NCBI RefSeq assembly: GCF_003590095.1
Contig: NC_039491.1
Span: 2,914,001 to 2,978,000, forward strand
Length of the DNA: 64,000 nt
Source of the DNA: Trichoplusia ni
Lineage: Eukaryota > Arthropoda > Insecta > Lepidoptera > Noctuidae
Direction of reading: 5' to 3'
In this document: positions 36,401-48,400 of the stretch, piece after piece
How positions within the stretch are numbered: the stretch's first letter is position 1
Layout: the number at the start of each line of letters is the position of its first letter
Notes under the pieces: model-generated
Told to the model about the DNA's origin: nothing
Seen by the model: the letters and a program-made list of their open reading frames with translations, nothing else
Database searches by the model: none
Position numbers and translations under genes: made by a program

Positions 36401-39400
36401 ATGAGACAAATGATGTCATAGCTTCGAGCTAGTCAGTGTTAACTTAATTTGGTTTGAACACGTTATGTTATAGAGATAGGTATCGTTGTGATGTCTCTTA
36501 ATGTCACAAATTCTATGATTTATTATTGCTTTGTTGGAAATAGTACAAATTATTTTACTTTAAAGTCTGTCGAATCATAATCCGTATCATATACAAAAAC
36601 AGCAAATACTTAGGTAGATATGTATATTTAGTCCTTATAGGAATTTTGTTCTCAGAAATCATAGAAAAAAGCATGATCTGCAATTCTACACAGTCCTTAC
36701 AACCAATACAAGTTACTTCTATTTTACATTTACCACAGATTTGCGGCCCTTTAGTTCCAATCAAAAAATTCTAGTAGTGGAAACATATTATTTAACATTC
36801 CAAAGGCTATAAAAGCGTGGCTAAATAAAGAAATGTACCATGAATAGTTGGCACGAGCCAGGAATGCAAGAAAAAGTAAAACCTTGAAGGAGGCAGGGAT
36901 TTGCGCGGGCTGTGCGCGTGCGCATCAGACTCGCGAGCTGGCGACGCGACATGGCGCGGGACAGATTGCGTCGCCTGTATTATGATGGATTACTCTCGCT
37001 AGACGATACCTAATCAGGCAATTTCTTTGATAAAAAAAAAATACATATACCGATTCGCTCAACCGACTTTTGCATTAAATAATCAAACAGCAAAAGACGA
37101 CCTGCAATACGACATAGATCCATCACACATAATTATTTTGGAACATCTTTTAGACGATTAATGTTTCACAACCAATTAAATATGCCGCTAACACTGAACC
37201 AGACTGATATTAATGCGAAGAGTATTAATAAAACGAAACAAAGATCGTGTGAACTTAGCCTGAAGAGATATTCTTAAAGTTTTCTAATAGACGTCTCGCG
37301 TTCCCATAAAGGTAGATCAGATATTTAATTGGAGCACGCGATAGCCCTATCAATCTCGCTCAGTAATAGAATCAAAATTACTTCATTGTTTTGAGTACTT
37401 TTGAGGCAAGTACAGTCCGCAACAAAAATTAGTTCACAAAGCAAGATTAAAAACAGACAACTATATAAAATCAACACTAGTAACGAACCAACTGTTTTGC
37501 TCTTAGGTAACAAAATGGGCTTAAGATCTAGTTTAGGTACTTAAACCATACTCTATACGTAATAATTCGCATACGAGCACTTTGTTAATTTTTTGTTAAC
37601 CAAATTTTGTTGCTGACTTTACAAAAGTATGGGTCAATGCTCTTGCGGGCAAAATGAATTAGGATTTAAGATTTAGTATCTTCAAGATAAAGTCGGAAAC
37701 AGATATCATCGTGTTAATCTCGTATCTCTTATCTCTGTAACGGGTTGAGCTTTCAACATGTGTGAGGAAAACTTAATTAGGCAACTGCGCAAGCGAATCA
37801 AAACAGTTTGAAATATTGACTTTAAATTGCGGATGCTGTAGATTTTAAACAGTAAACACCGTGTTTTTAAATTGGATTAGATTTAGTTTTAACGTTACTT
37901 TGAAGACACTGTTAACTTCATGTTCTTTTAGTTCTGACAACGAAATACATAGAAATTTGGTGTGCCCCACAGAAAATAGTCTGAGGACATCAACTACAAA
38001 TGACTTTTTCTACGATAAGCAATAAGGTGTGTACCAGAAAACGAGTTCGTTATACTTTCTTCAACCTGTTCGTAGACTTAAAAGATAAGACCGTGTTAGA
38101 CCTTACCTCATTGTTTACATGCCTTATCGCTTCCTTAATGGATGCCTTGGAAGTTATAGTAGGTACCATGGTACTTATGTCCTCACTTGCTTGTGAGAAC
38201 ATGCTTAACGTTAAGTTGGTAACACTTGCGTATTTTATGAGCCCATAATTAACTACTGAACGTGGCATAATACGAGGGCATTTAAATGACAATGATTGGT
38301 CGCAGGAATTGCAAGGTTGGGACTATTAATTTGTATAAGGAATTATACAGCTTCTTCGAAGCCTCTTTATGTGGCAAGATCAAAGTATACGGAGTGTTCG
38401 AAAGCAAGTAAGACGGTCGGTAATTGAAAACGTTTGTAGCGCAATCCAGATATTACTTTGAGAGTTACACCGTAACATTGAAATAAACTTATTGCTTTTA
38501 TATTCACATGTAAAGTCGTAAACCTTTCTTGTAACAATACGCAAATACATAGCCCTATAATCGTAGGTTTACGATAGCTTGGTAAAAGTAGATACGCTTT
38601 ATGCGTTCCAATCAGAAACCTCGCTTACATTATCAACTATTAAATTTTCTTGGATAAAGGATGGATGAAGTAAACAAACTATAGATTTCATTCAAAGTAA
38701 AAATGTGTAGGAAACATAGGCATAGTTTATATAAGACGTCGTTATCGATGTCCCATTTCATACGGTTTTTAACAATACGGCGGCCATTGGCGGAAAAGCA
38801 CTAGTCTGAAATCGGCAATTAGATACGGAATGAAGTCACTATTTTATTGTTCTATCAATAATTTATTTCTTTTGTGTCAAATTGAATAATAGGATTCGTT
38901 AGCGTTGGAATGTGTTATAGACCAGTCAGAAAGGTAGACTTAGTCATAAAACGGCAAGAATTATACACATTTAGAAAAAAAAACTATTAAAGAAATACCT
39001 TTAGCTATATCGTAAATCTTAATGTTCTTTATTTAATAAATAAGTAGATAGTAAGTGTTTAAACTGAGTTTAAATCCTAAAATGATTATTTAAAATCACA
39101 ACTGCAACACATGCCATTATTTTTTCTGTAGGAGTGTCGAAACACGACAAGATTCAAATACATCACCTGTTTAATAGCACGAGCATCAAAAGAAATGTTA
39201 ATCGACTTATCAACACCTTCCTTTTTTCTCCAAGTGATTGTAATGCGAGTGTGAGCGAGACGGTCGATTGTCTCCTGTTATGGAAAAGAGCGGGAACATT
39301 GAAGCTAGTTTTCTAAACAATTCTCTTTGAACAGGTGCACGTGTGCTTACACAAGTTATTTTACAAACTATCGTCTATTCCACTCACGTCTTATACTCAG

Positions 39401-41226
39401 TTGTTTACTTAAGGCCCACTTTGTATAATGCCATCTATATTATATACATTGTAATGGCTTTAAAAAGCAGAATAATGTATATAGCGCCGGGTTCTTACGA
39501 TTACGATATGCATTAAAGAACAATAGTTAAAAAATATTTTGCAAGAGAATTGAAAGCATGAAGACCGTAGGTTCCATTTCTACTTTTAACCGTAAAGTTT
39601 GGCATACTTATTATTAAAACTATGTAATACTTTTCAAGTATTAGGGCAAGCTTTGCTTCAGCGTACTATACGGGCGTGTAAGGGGAGAAAAAGAGTGGAG
39701 TAGGTATGCAAAAAAAATCAATAACAATATCAATTTACCCACTAACCTAAAATGCAATAAAAGCAAAACCCCTGTCCATGAGGAAGGTGATAAAATGTAA
39801 GCTCGTTAGATTGATAGTTGAGACGGTACAAGCATTATATCTCGCACGATATTAATGTTCAGATTGTCCTCCACCAACGTCTTTTGTTCCATTCTTTTGT
39901 TATGAACTAGGAATAAGTTTTATGGACTGCGCAAACTGTCCGTCATCAATTAAACATTTCTGGTCAGCTAAAAATGTAATGACCCCGAAAAAATAAAAAT
40001 ATCAAAATAACGATGTTTGATTCTGCCAAGAATGTCAATTAGCATTTTATTTAAATTTCAAATTTTCAATGTTATTGTTGAGTTCCTGAAAAATGTTTTA
40101 AATTGCATAATATTTCGCCTATACTAGTTCAATTCTAATTTCGACCACGTCAGACATGTCTTAAGTATAAACGGCGTGACGAGAGTTGCCAACAATGAAT
40201 ATGAAATGAGGATGTGTGAACGCTTGGAACATAATAAACATAACCGTGATTTATATGTTGATTACTTTTGTGGGAATGTAAGATAATGTTATTCGACACG
40301 TAAAATATATTAAATAAATTATGTTACGTTTACTACAGGAAAGGGCTGATGAGAGAGGTCTACTCTACTAACACAAGTATTTTTTTGTCAATTAGAAGTA
40401 TACAGTTTATATAAAATTATGTTTTTATTTTGCAATTTAGAGTATTTAATTCCCTCTCTTAAGATGTGTCCTCTACAAGGTAAATAGTTTTAAACAAGTT
40501 CAAAAAGCAATTGGTTTCAAATTCGGCCAGTATTTTCTTTAATATCTATATTATTTATACAATTGATGGATGCTCCAACATAAAATGTTACATTCAAAGT
40601 AAACAAAAAATTTAATCTTTGGTGTGAAGTGAGATCTAAACAATACAATTAACATTACAATGAATTTTACAACATAGTTAACGTAAAATTTAAAAATATT
40701 AAAATATTTTTGAACCGAACCATTAGAACATACATTATGTGTATTTCTAAAGGTACCAACTTAACAAAGGGAAATTTATTCGACATTAGAGAATCTAAAT
40801 CTTTTTAAGTTTTTATGTACAAACACATTCACACACTTTTTAATTTAAATTTTTAGAAAAAATGACACACCAAGATTGTTTACCTTTTTCAATACCTCAA
40901 TAAACTATAGTCCTTACATGGACTACACTTAAAAATGAATTATTCTAGTTTTAAAATGGTATACACAAAATAAAACAATTTTGGTAGTGTACAAAATGAG
41001 TTAAATAGTAAATATTTTATAATAGCCTAAGATTTGATAATACTATGAGATACAATTATAATATTGTGGTTAATATATCACAGTCGGGTAGCATTCTTCA
41101 GCCACCCTCCGACATCTGTAAAAACAATGCATAATATATAGTAATTATAAATTATCTTATTAAACTAATATTCAAGTAAATAGTGCACATGAATTACCTC
41201 TTAACTTAAATATCTTATTACCAAGT
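33469..41226 (+). other. Large intron 2 of the USP53/54-like gene, left part
   Basis: No exon of the host gene was found. It contains a likely repeat fragment at 33690-33985 and a small GC-rich block at about 36890-36975 with TGCGCGTGCGCA at 36913-36924. A stacked GACGTC/GTCGAC palindrome lies at about 35497-35510. The rest is AT-rich and not recognised. The 3' end of NXT1 transcripts should fall at its right edge; a candidate AATAAA on minus is plus-strand TTTATT at 40775-40780. Confidence 0.4.
33690..33985 (+). repeat. Probable fragment of an interspersed lepidopteran repeat
   Basis: GC content and composition differ from the flanks. Stretches such as GTGGGCGGCGACATGATATA and GGGGGAACTCTCATGACTAC, then CTGGCTCCACGGAGGAGG, are ones I associate with a repeated moth element. 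It has no terminal repeats that I can see, so type and edges are unknown. The open frame across it is probably fortuitous. Confidence 0.35.
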
Positions 41227-41634
41227 TTAATACGGGACTTGGAATCTAAAGCAATCAGATGCTATTTTCCACTTGCCATCAACTGCTACAATTACAAACG
41301 TTTCTTGAAATGGTTTCCTGCTTTCATCATTTTGATATGTAACTTCTCCACAAGCCTGGATTATGTGGGTGAAGTTATTGGACACCACACTTTCAGATAT
41401 TGGCTGAGCGTCCAACGCCTTGAGCACATGGGTACTAGCCGGCAACTCCATTAGAAATTTCTGAATTTTCTCGTTGCCGTTGATGCCATTACCATTCCAA
41501 ACTAATAACCCGGTGTCCAAATAAAGTTTAGAAGTTAGATGACGGCTGCTGTCTAATTGTTTATAAAACAATCTTGTGAATTCTTCAGCAGTTTCACACG
41601 CATTTTCAATATTTTTGAACACTGCTTCTGCCAT
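41227..41634 (-). CDS. NXT1: NXT1 (p15), NTF2-related mRNA export cofactor, intronless
   Basis: NXT1 pairs with NXF1/TAP to carry mRNA through the nuclear pore (family knowledge). 135 aa; human NXT1 is 140. One NTF2-like fold spans the whole protein: the helix CETAEEFTRLFYKQLDSSRH, then SKLYLDTGLLVWNGN, a middle sheet, and the diagnostic C-terminus GKWKIASDCFRFQVPY. The start at 41634 (MAEAVFKN) gives the family's normal N-terminus; an in-frame ATG 57 bases upstream would add 19 unrelated residues. The gene is a single exon, antisense inside an intron of the USP53/54-like gene. I see no poly(A) tract or target duplication that would mark a recent retrocopy, and the frame is intact, so it is taken as functional. 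Confidence 0.95.
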   Translation of the reverse strand: MAEAVFKNIENACETAEEFTRLFYKQLDSSRHLTSKLYLDTGLLVWNGNGINGNEKIQKFLMELPASTHVLKALDAQPISESVVSNNFTHIIQACGEVTYQNDESRKPFQETFVIVAVDGKWKIASDCFRFQVPY

Positions 41635-43356
41635 GATGGTATTGTTTTTAAATGATTTATACTGTTTACTATTTACTATTCTGCACAGCAAATACTGCCC
41701 TCAAACAAGATTCATAATGACAGTGACATCCTCTGACAATAGAATTATGCCACAGATAAAATTATTCATACAGACTACCCTATGTTGACACATTTTCCTC
41801 TGATCGATTTGAAACCATACCTTACGTATCGTAAATATTTTTAATATTGTATTAACTGATTTTTTTCTTATCTTGGTTCCTAAAATATGCCCTAACAGTA
41901 TTCATAAAAAATCTTATAACCAGATCCTGTTGTAGCACCTGTCGATCAACATACAATAACTCACAAATGCTTTTTTATGTAACTATTGAGATGAGCGTGC
42001 ACTGAAATTATATTGTAATTAAATGTCATCACTGTAATTAACATTTATAATGTGATGTATAGAGCAAAGGTGTTCTCTCGTATGTAAAGACGAAGTGTTA
42101 TGAGACTTATGAACTTGCATTATCGACTGTCGATAATTATGTTTGCGTTAATGGTTTATTCTAACATGTAAAGTGTATTGCAAGTTGAACAACTTGAGTT
42201 ATCCATTAATTATATTACTATTCAAGCTGATCTTCTCACGGTTTCCATTAATAGTTTATTGAAAATTCACAAGCACCTAGATACATGGGAGTCAAGCTAA
42301 TTATTTATTTTTTAAACGTAGCTTTCGAGCCGGCCTTTTTTGATTGGGTTGTGTGTAGTTTATGAATTATTTTGTCACCTGAAGGCAGCAAATGCTCCAA
42401 GTATCAGCCAGTTTCCATTTCATAAGACAATATCAATGACAGGGCTTGCAGTGTGTTGTCCAAGGGTGCCTAAAGGTTGTTTTTTACCGTCGCACCTGCG
42501 CTTGCGACGACATTCTGTCGTGTGCCAAGACTCCCGGCGCTCCAGACATTTCCGTCACACCGCCTTGTTTTTATCCTTCTCACTAATAATTAAATATTAA
42601 TGGTGTTTCATTGTGAAAGTTGCAGTTAAATGTACTGTTATTGTAACTTGCTTTAGGTTTAAACTACTCAGCAACAAGACCTTGCAAATGTTATCTTCAG
42701 GCGCAAGTTTTTAGGAAAGGTTGTGTTATTAAAAAGACTACAGATTATAAAATATTATAAAAACATTAATCACTTTAATAGCTTTTTTTTTAAAGATATC
42801 TCTTACGGCACCAGGGGTTTTTGCATTAAAATCGGGGCCAAAATCCATACGCAATTATACAATTGTATATTAGATTAGTGGCCCTTGTTTTAAGAGGTCT
42901 ATCAGTAGTATAAGACAATGAGAGGCGCGATGTGGGCGCCGAAGACGGTAGCGTCACGGGTCGCCGCCTCCGGAAGGAACCGTGGCGTGGCCGCGTGGGA
43001 ACCGGCCGCAACACTTGGATTCACCCTATTATTCACCTGCATAATGTTTTGATAATTAGAGCAAACCCATTACCTATGTAATTCTTATGTGTTAAAGCTA
43101 TTACATGTTTTAAGGTGATGACTTAATTAGAATTATATTCGTGTTTAAAAGTCGAGTAGGCCAAATTGGTTTGATACCTAATTTAAAGAGTGACGTTTTA
43201 TTTTTAAGGAGGTCCGTATAAGGATAACTTGAAAAATTAGTATGCCCACCTTCACCTAGCATGTTTCGAAGGTAATAAGGCCTAAACATGGCTCGGCATT
43301 ATTCAATTTTAGTGGATGTTTTTAGGTCGTGGAAAAATAAAACATGGGTTTCTGAT
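41635..43356. other. Interval between NXT1 and the MFSD9-like gene
   Basis: The NXT1 promoter should lie just right of 41634. The MFSD9-like 3' end lies at the right, with AATAAA on minus (plus-strand TTTATT at 43197-43202) about 155 bases past its stop. A GC-rich block at 42925-43010 (GGGTCGCCGCCTCCGGAAGG, GTGGCGTGGCCGCGTGGGAA) stands out in AT-rich DNA and has no gene assigned. Another GC-rich patch lies at about 42490-42560. Confidence 0.4.
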
Positions 43357-45438
43357 TCATTTTACTTTCTTTTTATTTTTCTTTAATTCTTTTCTTTTTT
43401 TTGATACTTCCTTTAATTCTATTTGTTTATTTGATTTTGATCCGGATTGGTGACTGAATATTACACCTATAGAAGCGATCAATGCTCCGACGTAGAACGC
43501 ACTACAATCACCTATTAAGGGGCTGATGAGGCCATAAGTTATCGGCGTCAAGAGATCCGATGCTATTTCTATGCTATGGGTCATCCCTATAAGGGTTCCT
43601 CTACAATTAGCTGGACTTCTATGAACTATAACTTGTAGCGTCACAATTTTAGCCAGAGAAAAAGAAAGCGCTTTAGGAACTATGAGTGCCAAAAACACAG
43701 GGACACTCGGAGCTAACGCTAACCCTAACAACGAGACTGTCATTAAAATAAATATGTGTGACATTCGCCGACTATAATCTTTGTCATTTTTATAAAATTT
43801 CAATAAATATACCACAGTATTATTAGATATTGATCCGACAATTCTTTGGAAGTTTAGTATGTATGCTAAACTTGAGGGCTCGATACTGAAATTGCTGTCT
43901 AAAAATACATTAAAGTTGCTGTAGTATTGGCCCATGGCTAGCATCAGAAGGAACTTGAACAGTAGTATGTCCCAATAGGTCGTCCATTTGATGCTGTATA
44001 GCTTGTTAACGGTTTGTTGGCATGTATCTAAAATTGAACCAGGATTCTCTGATTTGGACCCACTTTCTGATTTTCGCCGTTTCTGATTTGTATTTTCTGG
44101 TAAGAATCTGATTAGATCTGTAACAAACAGTTATGTTACCGTCATATATGCTATATGTATAATGATTATTGTAAAATATGTGGGCCGATTGTGATGCTAG
44201 AAAAGACAAGAAAGCGAAGAAAATTGTGTTTTTGTGATATTAGCTTATAGCAATTTGTAAAAAACGAGGCTTTATTACTTTTATAACATAAAACTTACCC
44301 CTATTAAACATAAAAAGCGTTGCTAAAATGGCGCAGAGTATAATAAAGCTGACATCGGGGTACGCTTCGGTGATGCGTTCACTTAAGCCGGGTCCAAAGG
44401 CCAGGCCAAAGGTGCTGACAGACAAAGATCTACCATACAAGGCTGCTATTTGGTCCATATCCTCTATGTAGTCCGGGGCCAAGGCTTTTGATAGCGTCTG
44501 CACATGCTGAAAAGAGCCTGACAAAAGAAATGCAAACATTAACTACCATCCGTTTTAAGAGCGCTCCTCAACCTGCCTCTCTTTCTTTGAATAGATTAAC
44601 TCAGCGAGGTCTTATAACATATTAAATAGAGTAGTGTTTGAGAAAAGTATTGAAAAAGGGCCAAGAAAAAATTCAAGTTTCTTGACTTGAAGACGGTTGC
44701 AGACTCCAAAATATTTTTCTCCGAACGAAAATATTTTTACTCACCAATAATCGCTCTCAAGGTGACATATGCGACAAACGATGTTGTTATTCCCAATGAA
44801 AAATAGGAAACGGAACAAATAAATAAGCATAATAATAGTATTGTTTTTCTGCCTTTAACATCAGCTAGGCTGCCCTAGAAACAAAACACCATGTTTTAGT
44901 TTTATATTCTCAATAGCTTATAATAGACCTAATATTATATAAATATAGAGTCGTATTTTGAACTTACAATAATAGGTGATGCTATTATTTGGCATCCTGT
45001 AAACACGGCTCCCACGATACCAATCTGAATGTCATCAAATCCTAATGTTCGTTCCTGACTGTTTAGATGAGATGCCAGTAATGACACTGATATCGAATCC
45101 TAGAAAATTAAACATATAAATTTTGAAATTCATATAATTCTAAAAATGCGTTTACATACTTTTTGCCCGCGAATATGTCTTAGAATGCAAGAATTATTGA
45201 CGTGACAGCGCGGCGTAACAAACAATCCTTATTAAGATAAATTGATTTGATATTTACTATTTATTCAATGTATTTTATAATTCTTACAGATGTTATGAAC
45301 TGTTTCGTAACTACATGTACCAACATCTTGTATTTAATACAGCCAAATGATTCATAATTTATAATCCTTAAAAAAGAAGCAGAAAAGAAAACTTACCAGT
45401 AATCCGACGAACAAAAATACTATCATTGGCGAAGCCAT
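43357..45438 (-). CDS. MFSD9: MFSD9-like major facilitator superfamily transporter, complete, 5 exons
   Basis: Membrane transporter of unknown substrate. Exons on minus: 45438-45397, 45099-44968, 44874-44745, 44517-44299, 44117-43357. They total 1284 nt, or 427 aa; human MFSD9 is about 474. The first helix begins at the start codon (MASPMIVFLFVGLLDSISVS). MFS motif A (GSLADVKGRK, residues 59-68) follows helix 2, as it should. After a basic linker (about 178-205), the second half opens with WDILLFKFLLMLAMGQYYSNF, which matches the MFSD9 family's YYSNF block. It continues through GTLIGMTHSIEIASDLLTPI, near the family's GTLIGVGQSVTAVGRIIAP. The tail is Lys-rich and cytosolic. The assignment to MFSD9 rather than another MFS clade rests on these two blocks. 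The gene is nested antisense in the USP53/54-like intron. The start was chosen as the only ATG that puts helix 1 in frame with exon 2. Confidence 0.88.
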
Positions 45439-48400
45439 TGTTAATATTTGTTTAACAAAACCTTTGCAAGAAGCTCTAGATAGTAGTAAAATACACGTTG
45501 TGTAGCAACTACCTACATTTTAATAATTAAATTATTTACTATGAACCGCGCACTACACCGTCCCAGCCGTGATTAAATCCTTCGTATATCTTTATCAGTA
45601 TTTGATAAAACAATAGATATCATATAATTTATTTATCATTCAACTAACTGTAATTTATTATCATCATCGCATACGCTAATCATTAAAGATTAAAAAAAAA
45701 TAACACTGATTTTGTTAACTGCAAATTGGGATCAACGTACGAACAAAATTTGCAAACTAAAATGGGAAGCGATTTTCAATTGCCAATGTCCATCCAGACT
45801 GCGGCAAAGAACAGTGAAGGCAAAAAAAGGCTGACTAAGCACATTTTAATTCACTTTTCCTTTCCAAAGATAACGCCTTATCAAGGATCTTATTTACTAA
45901 AAGTCCTATAGATTAAACGTTAGACGCTATCTTTTGAAGACTTTGTACTCTGCATGGCCTAGACCTAGACCACGCAGGGATTGAAGTAGCACTTTGCAGC
46001 AAAATTCGAAATAGTTACCGCGACCACACAAAGGGCAAGGAAAAGAAGGAAATTGCGGGGGTTTAATCAGTAAAACTCTGACACACATTTTGCTCAAACT
46101 AAAGCGGGAGGACTCATTGATGCTTGATGCTTTTTCATCCGGAAAAAGCAAAAGCATTAGTGTCGGCGTTCAAATAGACTAAAAATTTGTCTGTCAATTC
46201 TATTTTAAAAATTAGGTGAAGCATATGACATTTATCGCACTCATTTATATAAGATCTTGCGGTTCCTTCGCTCCCACGGTTGGGCATTTGAATAGCTCCC
46301 ATATTGTGGGTCATTTTTATTGCATTTCTAATAAGCTGTTACGAGTGCAACCGTCATGGTTCACGATTTAATTGTTTTTCTTACATTGTCTTTGACTGTT
46401 CTTGAAAATATCTTTTGATATGCAAGAAAGTACGGTACAATTGTTGCAATAACTCAACATACATTTTTAAATGCTGATTATGCAAATTTTCTAATTTTGA
46501 TAAATGCAAGTTTATTAATCGAATATTAGCACTGCTTATGCAGTTTACAAAAATCGTTTATTGTATTGATATATTTTATCCAACCAAAGTTTTAATATGT
46601 AATTCGCCAAATACAAATTTCGCCTTTGTTTTGAATAAATAAATAAAACCAGTGGATCAGCTACTGACTAACCCTGTTTCCCTAATTTAAACTCTCTCAT
46701 CCATACAAACATAAGTTAAGCGCAATTTCACGACAATTTGTCCAAACCGTCTTCGTGTGTGTCCGGAAATGATAAAAACTATCTTCTATAATATCCAACT
46801 TCCTTTCATCTTCCCAAAATAAAACGGAAAAGGCATAATATCAAAATAATTACGAAATAATGTATAACGGTAACAATTTCATTGTTGGCACTCCGTAATG
46901 AATAGTGTGAAAGTTGAAGACACGGACAATATTGAAATGGCTATTGAAATAATGATGCTAATTTAATTGTCTTGTTAATTTGTGTTTCTCTTTGTTTGAT
47001 TGTTGGTTTGGTGTGAAATGATATCATTATTTCTGATTAAGTTTATTTACTCTTCACAACCTTATTATATGTTACGGCGGTGTAACTTTCGCAAAAAATG
47101 TAGTTTCTGCGTATTTTTCCCGAAATCAGCCAATTCTGAAAAATGACAAGACTTGGCGGTTTATCCAGAATGTCTTTCTAGTTTCTCTTCAAGTACAGTT
47201 GATATTCTATAAGAAGTGTCAAATAAATAGTGTATCATCGCCACGGTGTGTTAATTACATGGTGTTACGGTTGATTACCTAGAATAGCCCGGCGACCCCA
47301 CGGTTGGCCCCTACTTAAAGCATATTATTCGGTCTGTCAGTCGTTTGGACACACTTACACCGCTTCAACTTTGTCGTACGACACTATGCTTCAATGCTTT
47401 CGCTGGTTTTGTGTATTTAAATACCGTTTATGTATCAGTACATTGAGTTCTTCAGTATACAACTGGAAAGTTCTAGCGGTACTCTGATAAGACATTTTCA
47501 GTTGCCAGTTTCTGATACACAATTTCTAATATATCTATTTTTAATATAGACATTGTGTAACTATGTACATTGAAGGTATCTTTTGATTTGTCAATGTTGT
47601 TAAATAAGGAGTTTTTTGCTTAGCTTCTCCTCAAGTCCAGTTTGATTGTTTTTTCCTAATGTAGATCTTTGCCTAATGTAGACCAATAGCAGTCCTCAGT
47701 ACTTACAGACTGTCTGGCTGTACTCATATAGGTCGTAGATGGAATGGCCTCCTTTGTACTATACAAAGATAAATGACTCACAAACCGCTTTCAAGACAGA
47801 CAGATACAGTTTGTAATGACGTAACTGGCAGTACATAACATTGGCACATTTCGGTTGCGCGCACTGAACGCTTCCTGACCGTCTTCAAGGATATGCACTC
47901 CTGTGACCAATTCACGATAAAAAACCGCCATTGTTCGAATATAGACCATTGTAATGCTCTGTCGTAACTCGCTCACGGTAACACTGTACTGACATTTACA
48001 ACTCCGAATTTTAGGAAACAGTTAAGTATCGGGAATGTTTTTTTGTGATTTGATACTAAAACGTAATTGGACACATTTCAGTGTTTTGTGTACCTACTCT
48101 ATTATTACGAGTATTTACAAGCTTAATTAACATCACAAAAGAATTTCGAGATTACTGACATTATTGAAATGAAAATCAAATTGTTTAAAAAAAAATCTTT
48201 AAAAGTCCCGTTAACATCCAAAAATAATGATGTTATTAAAGTGTAACAATCAACAAGTTTTTTCTATGCGATATCTAAGAATCGCGTTAATCTCATGATC
48301 AGAATAGTCAGAATAGCGAGGGCGGGTCTTAGCCGCCAAGACGTGTGGGAAAGCCAGCCGAGCTTGACCGGCGACCAGCCATGCTCCGGGTAACGATCTA

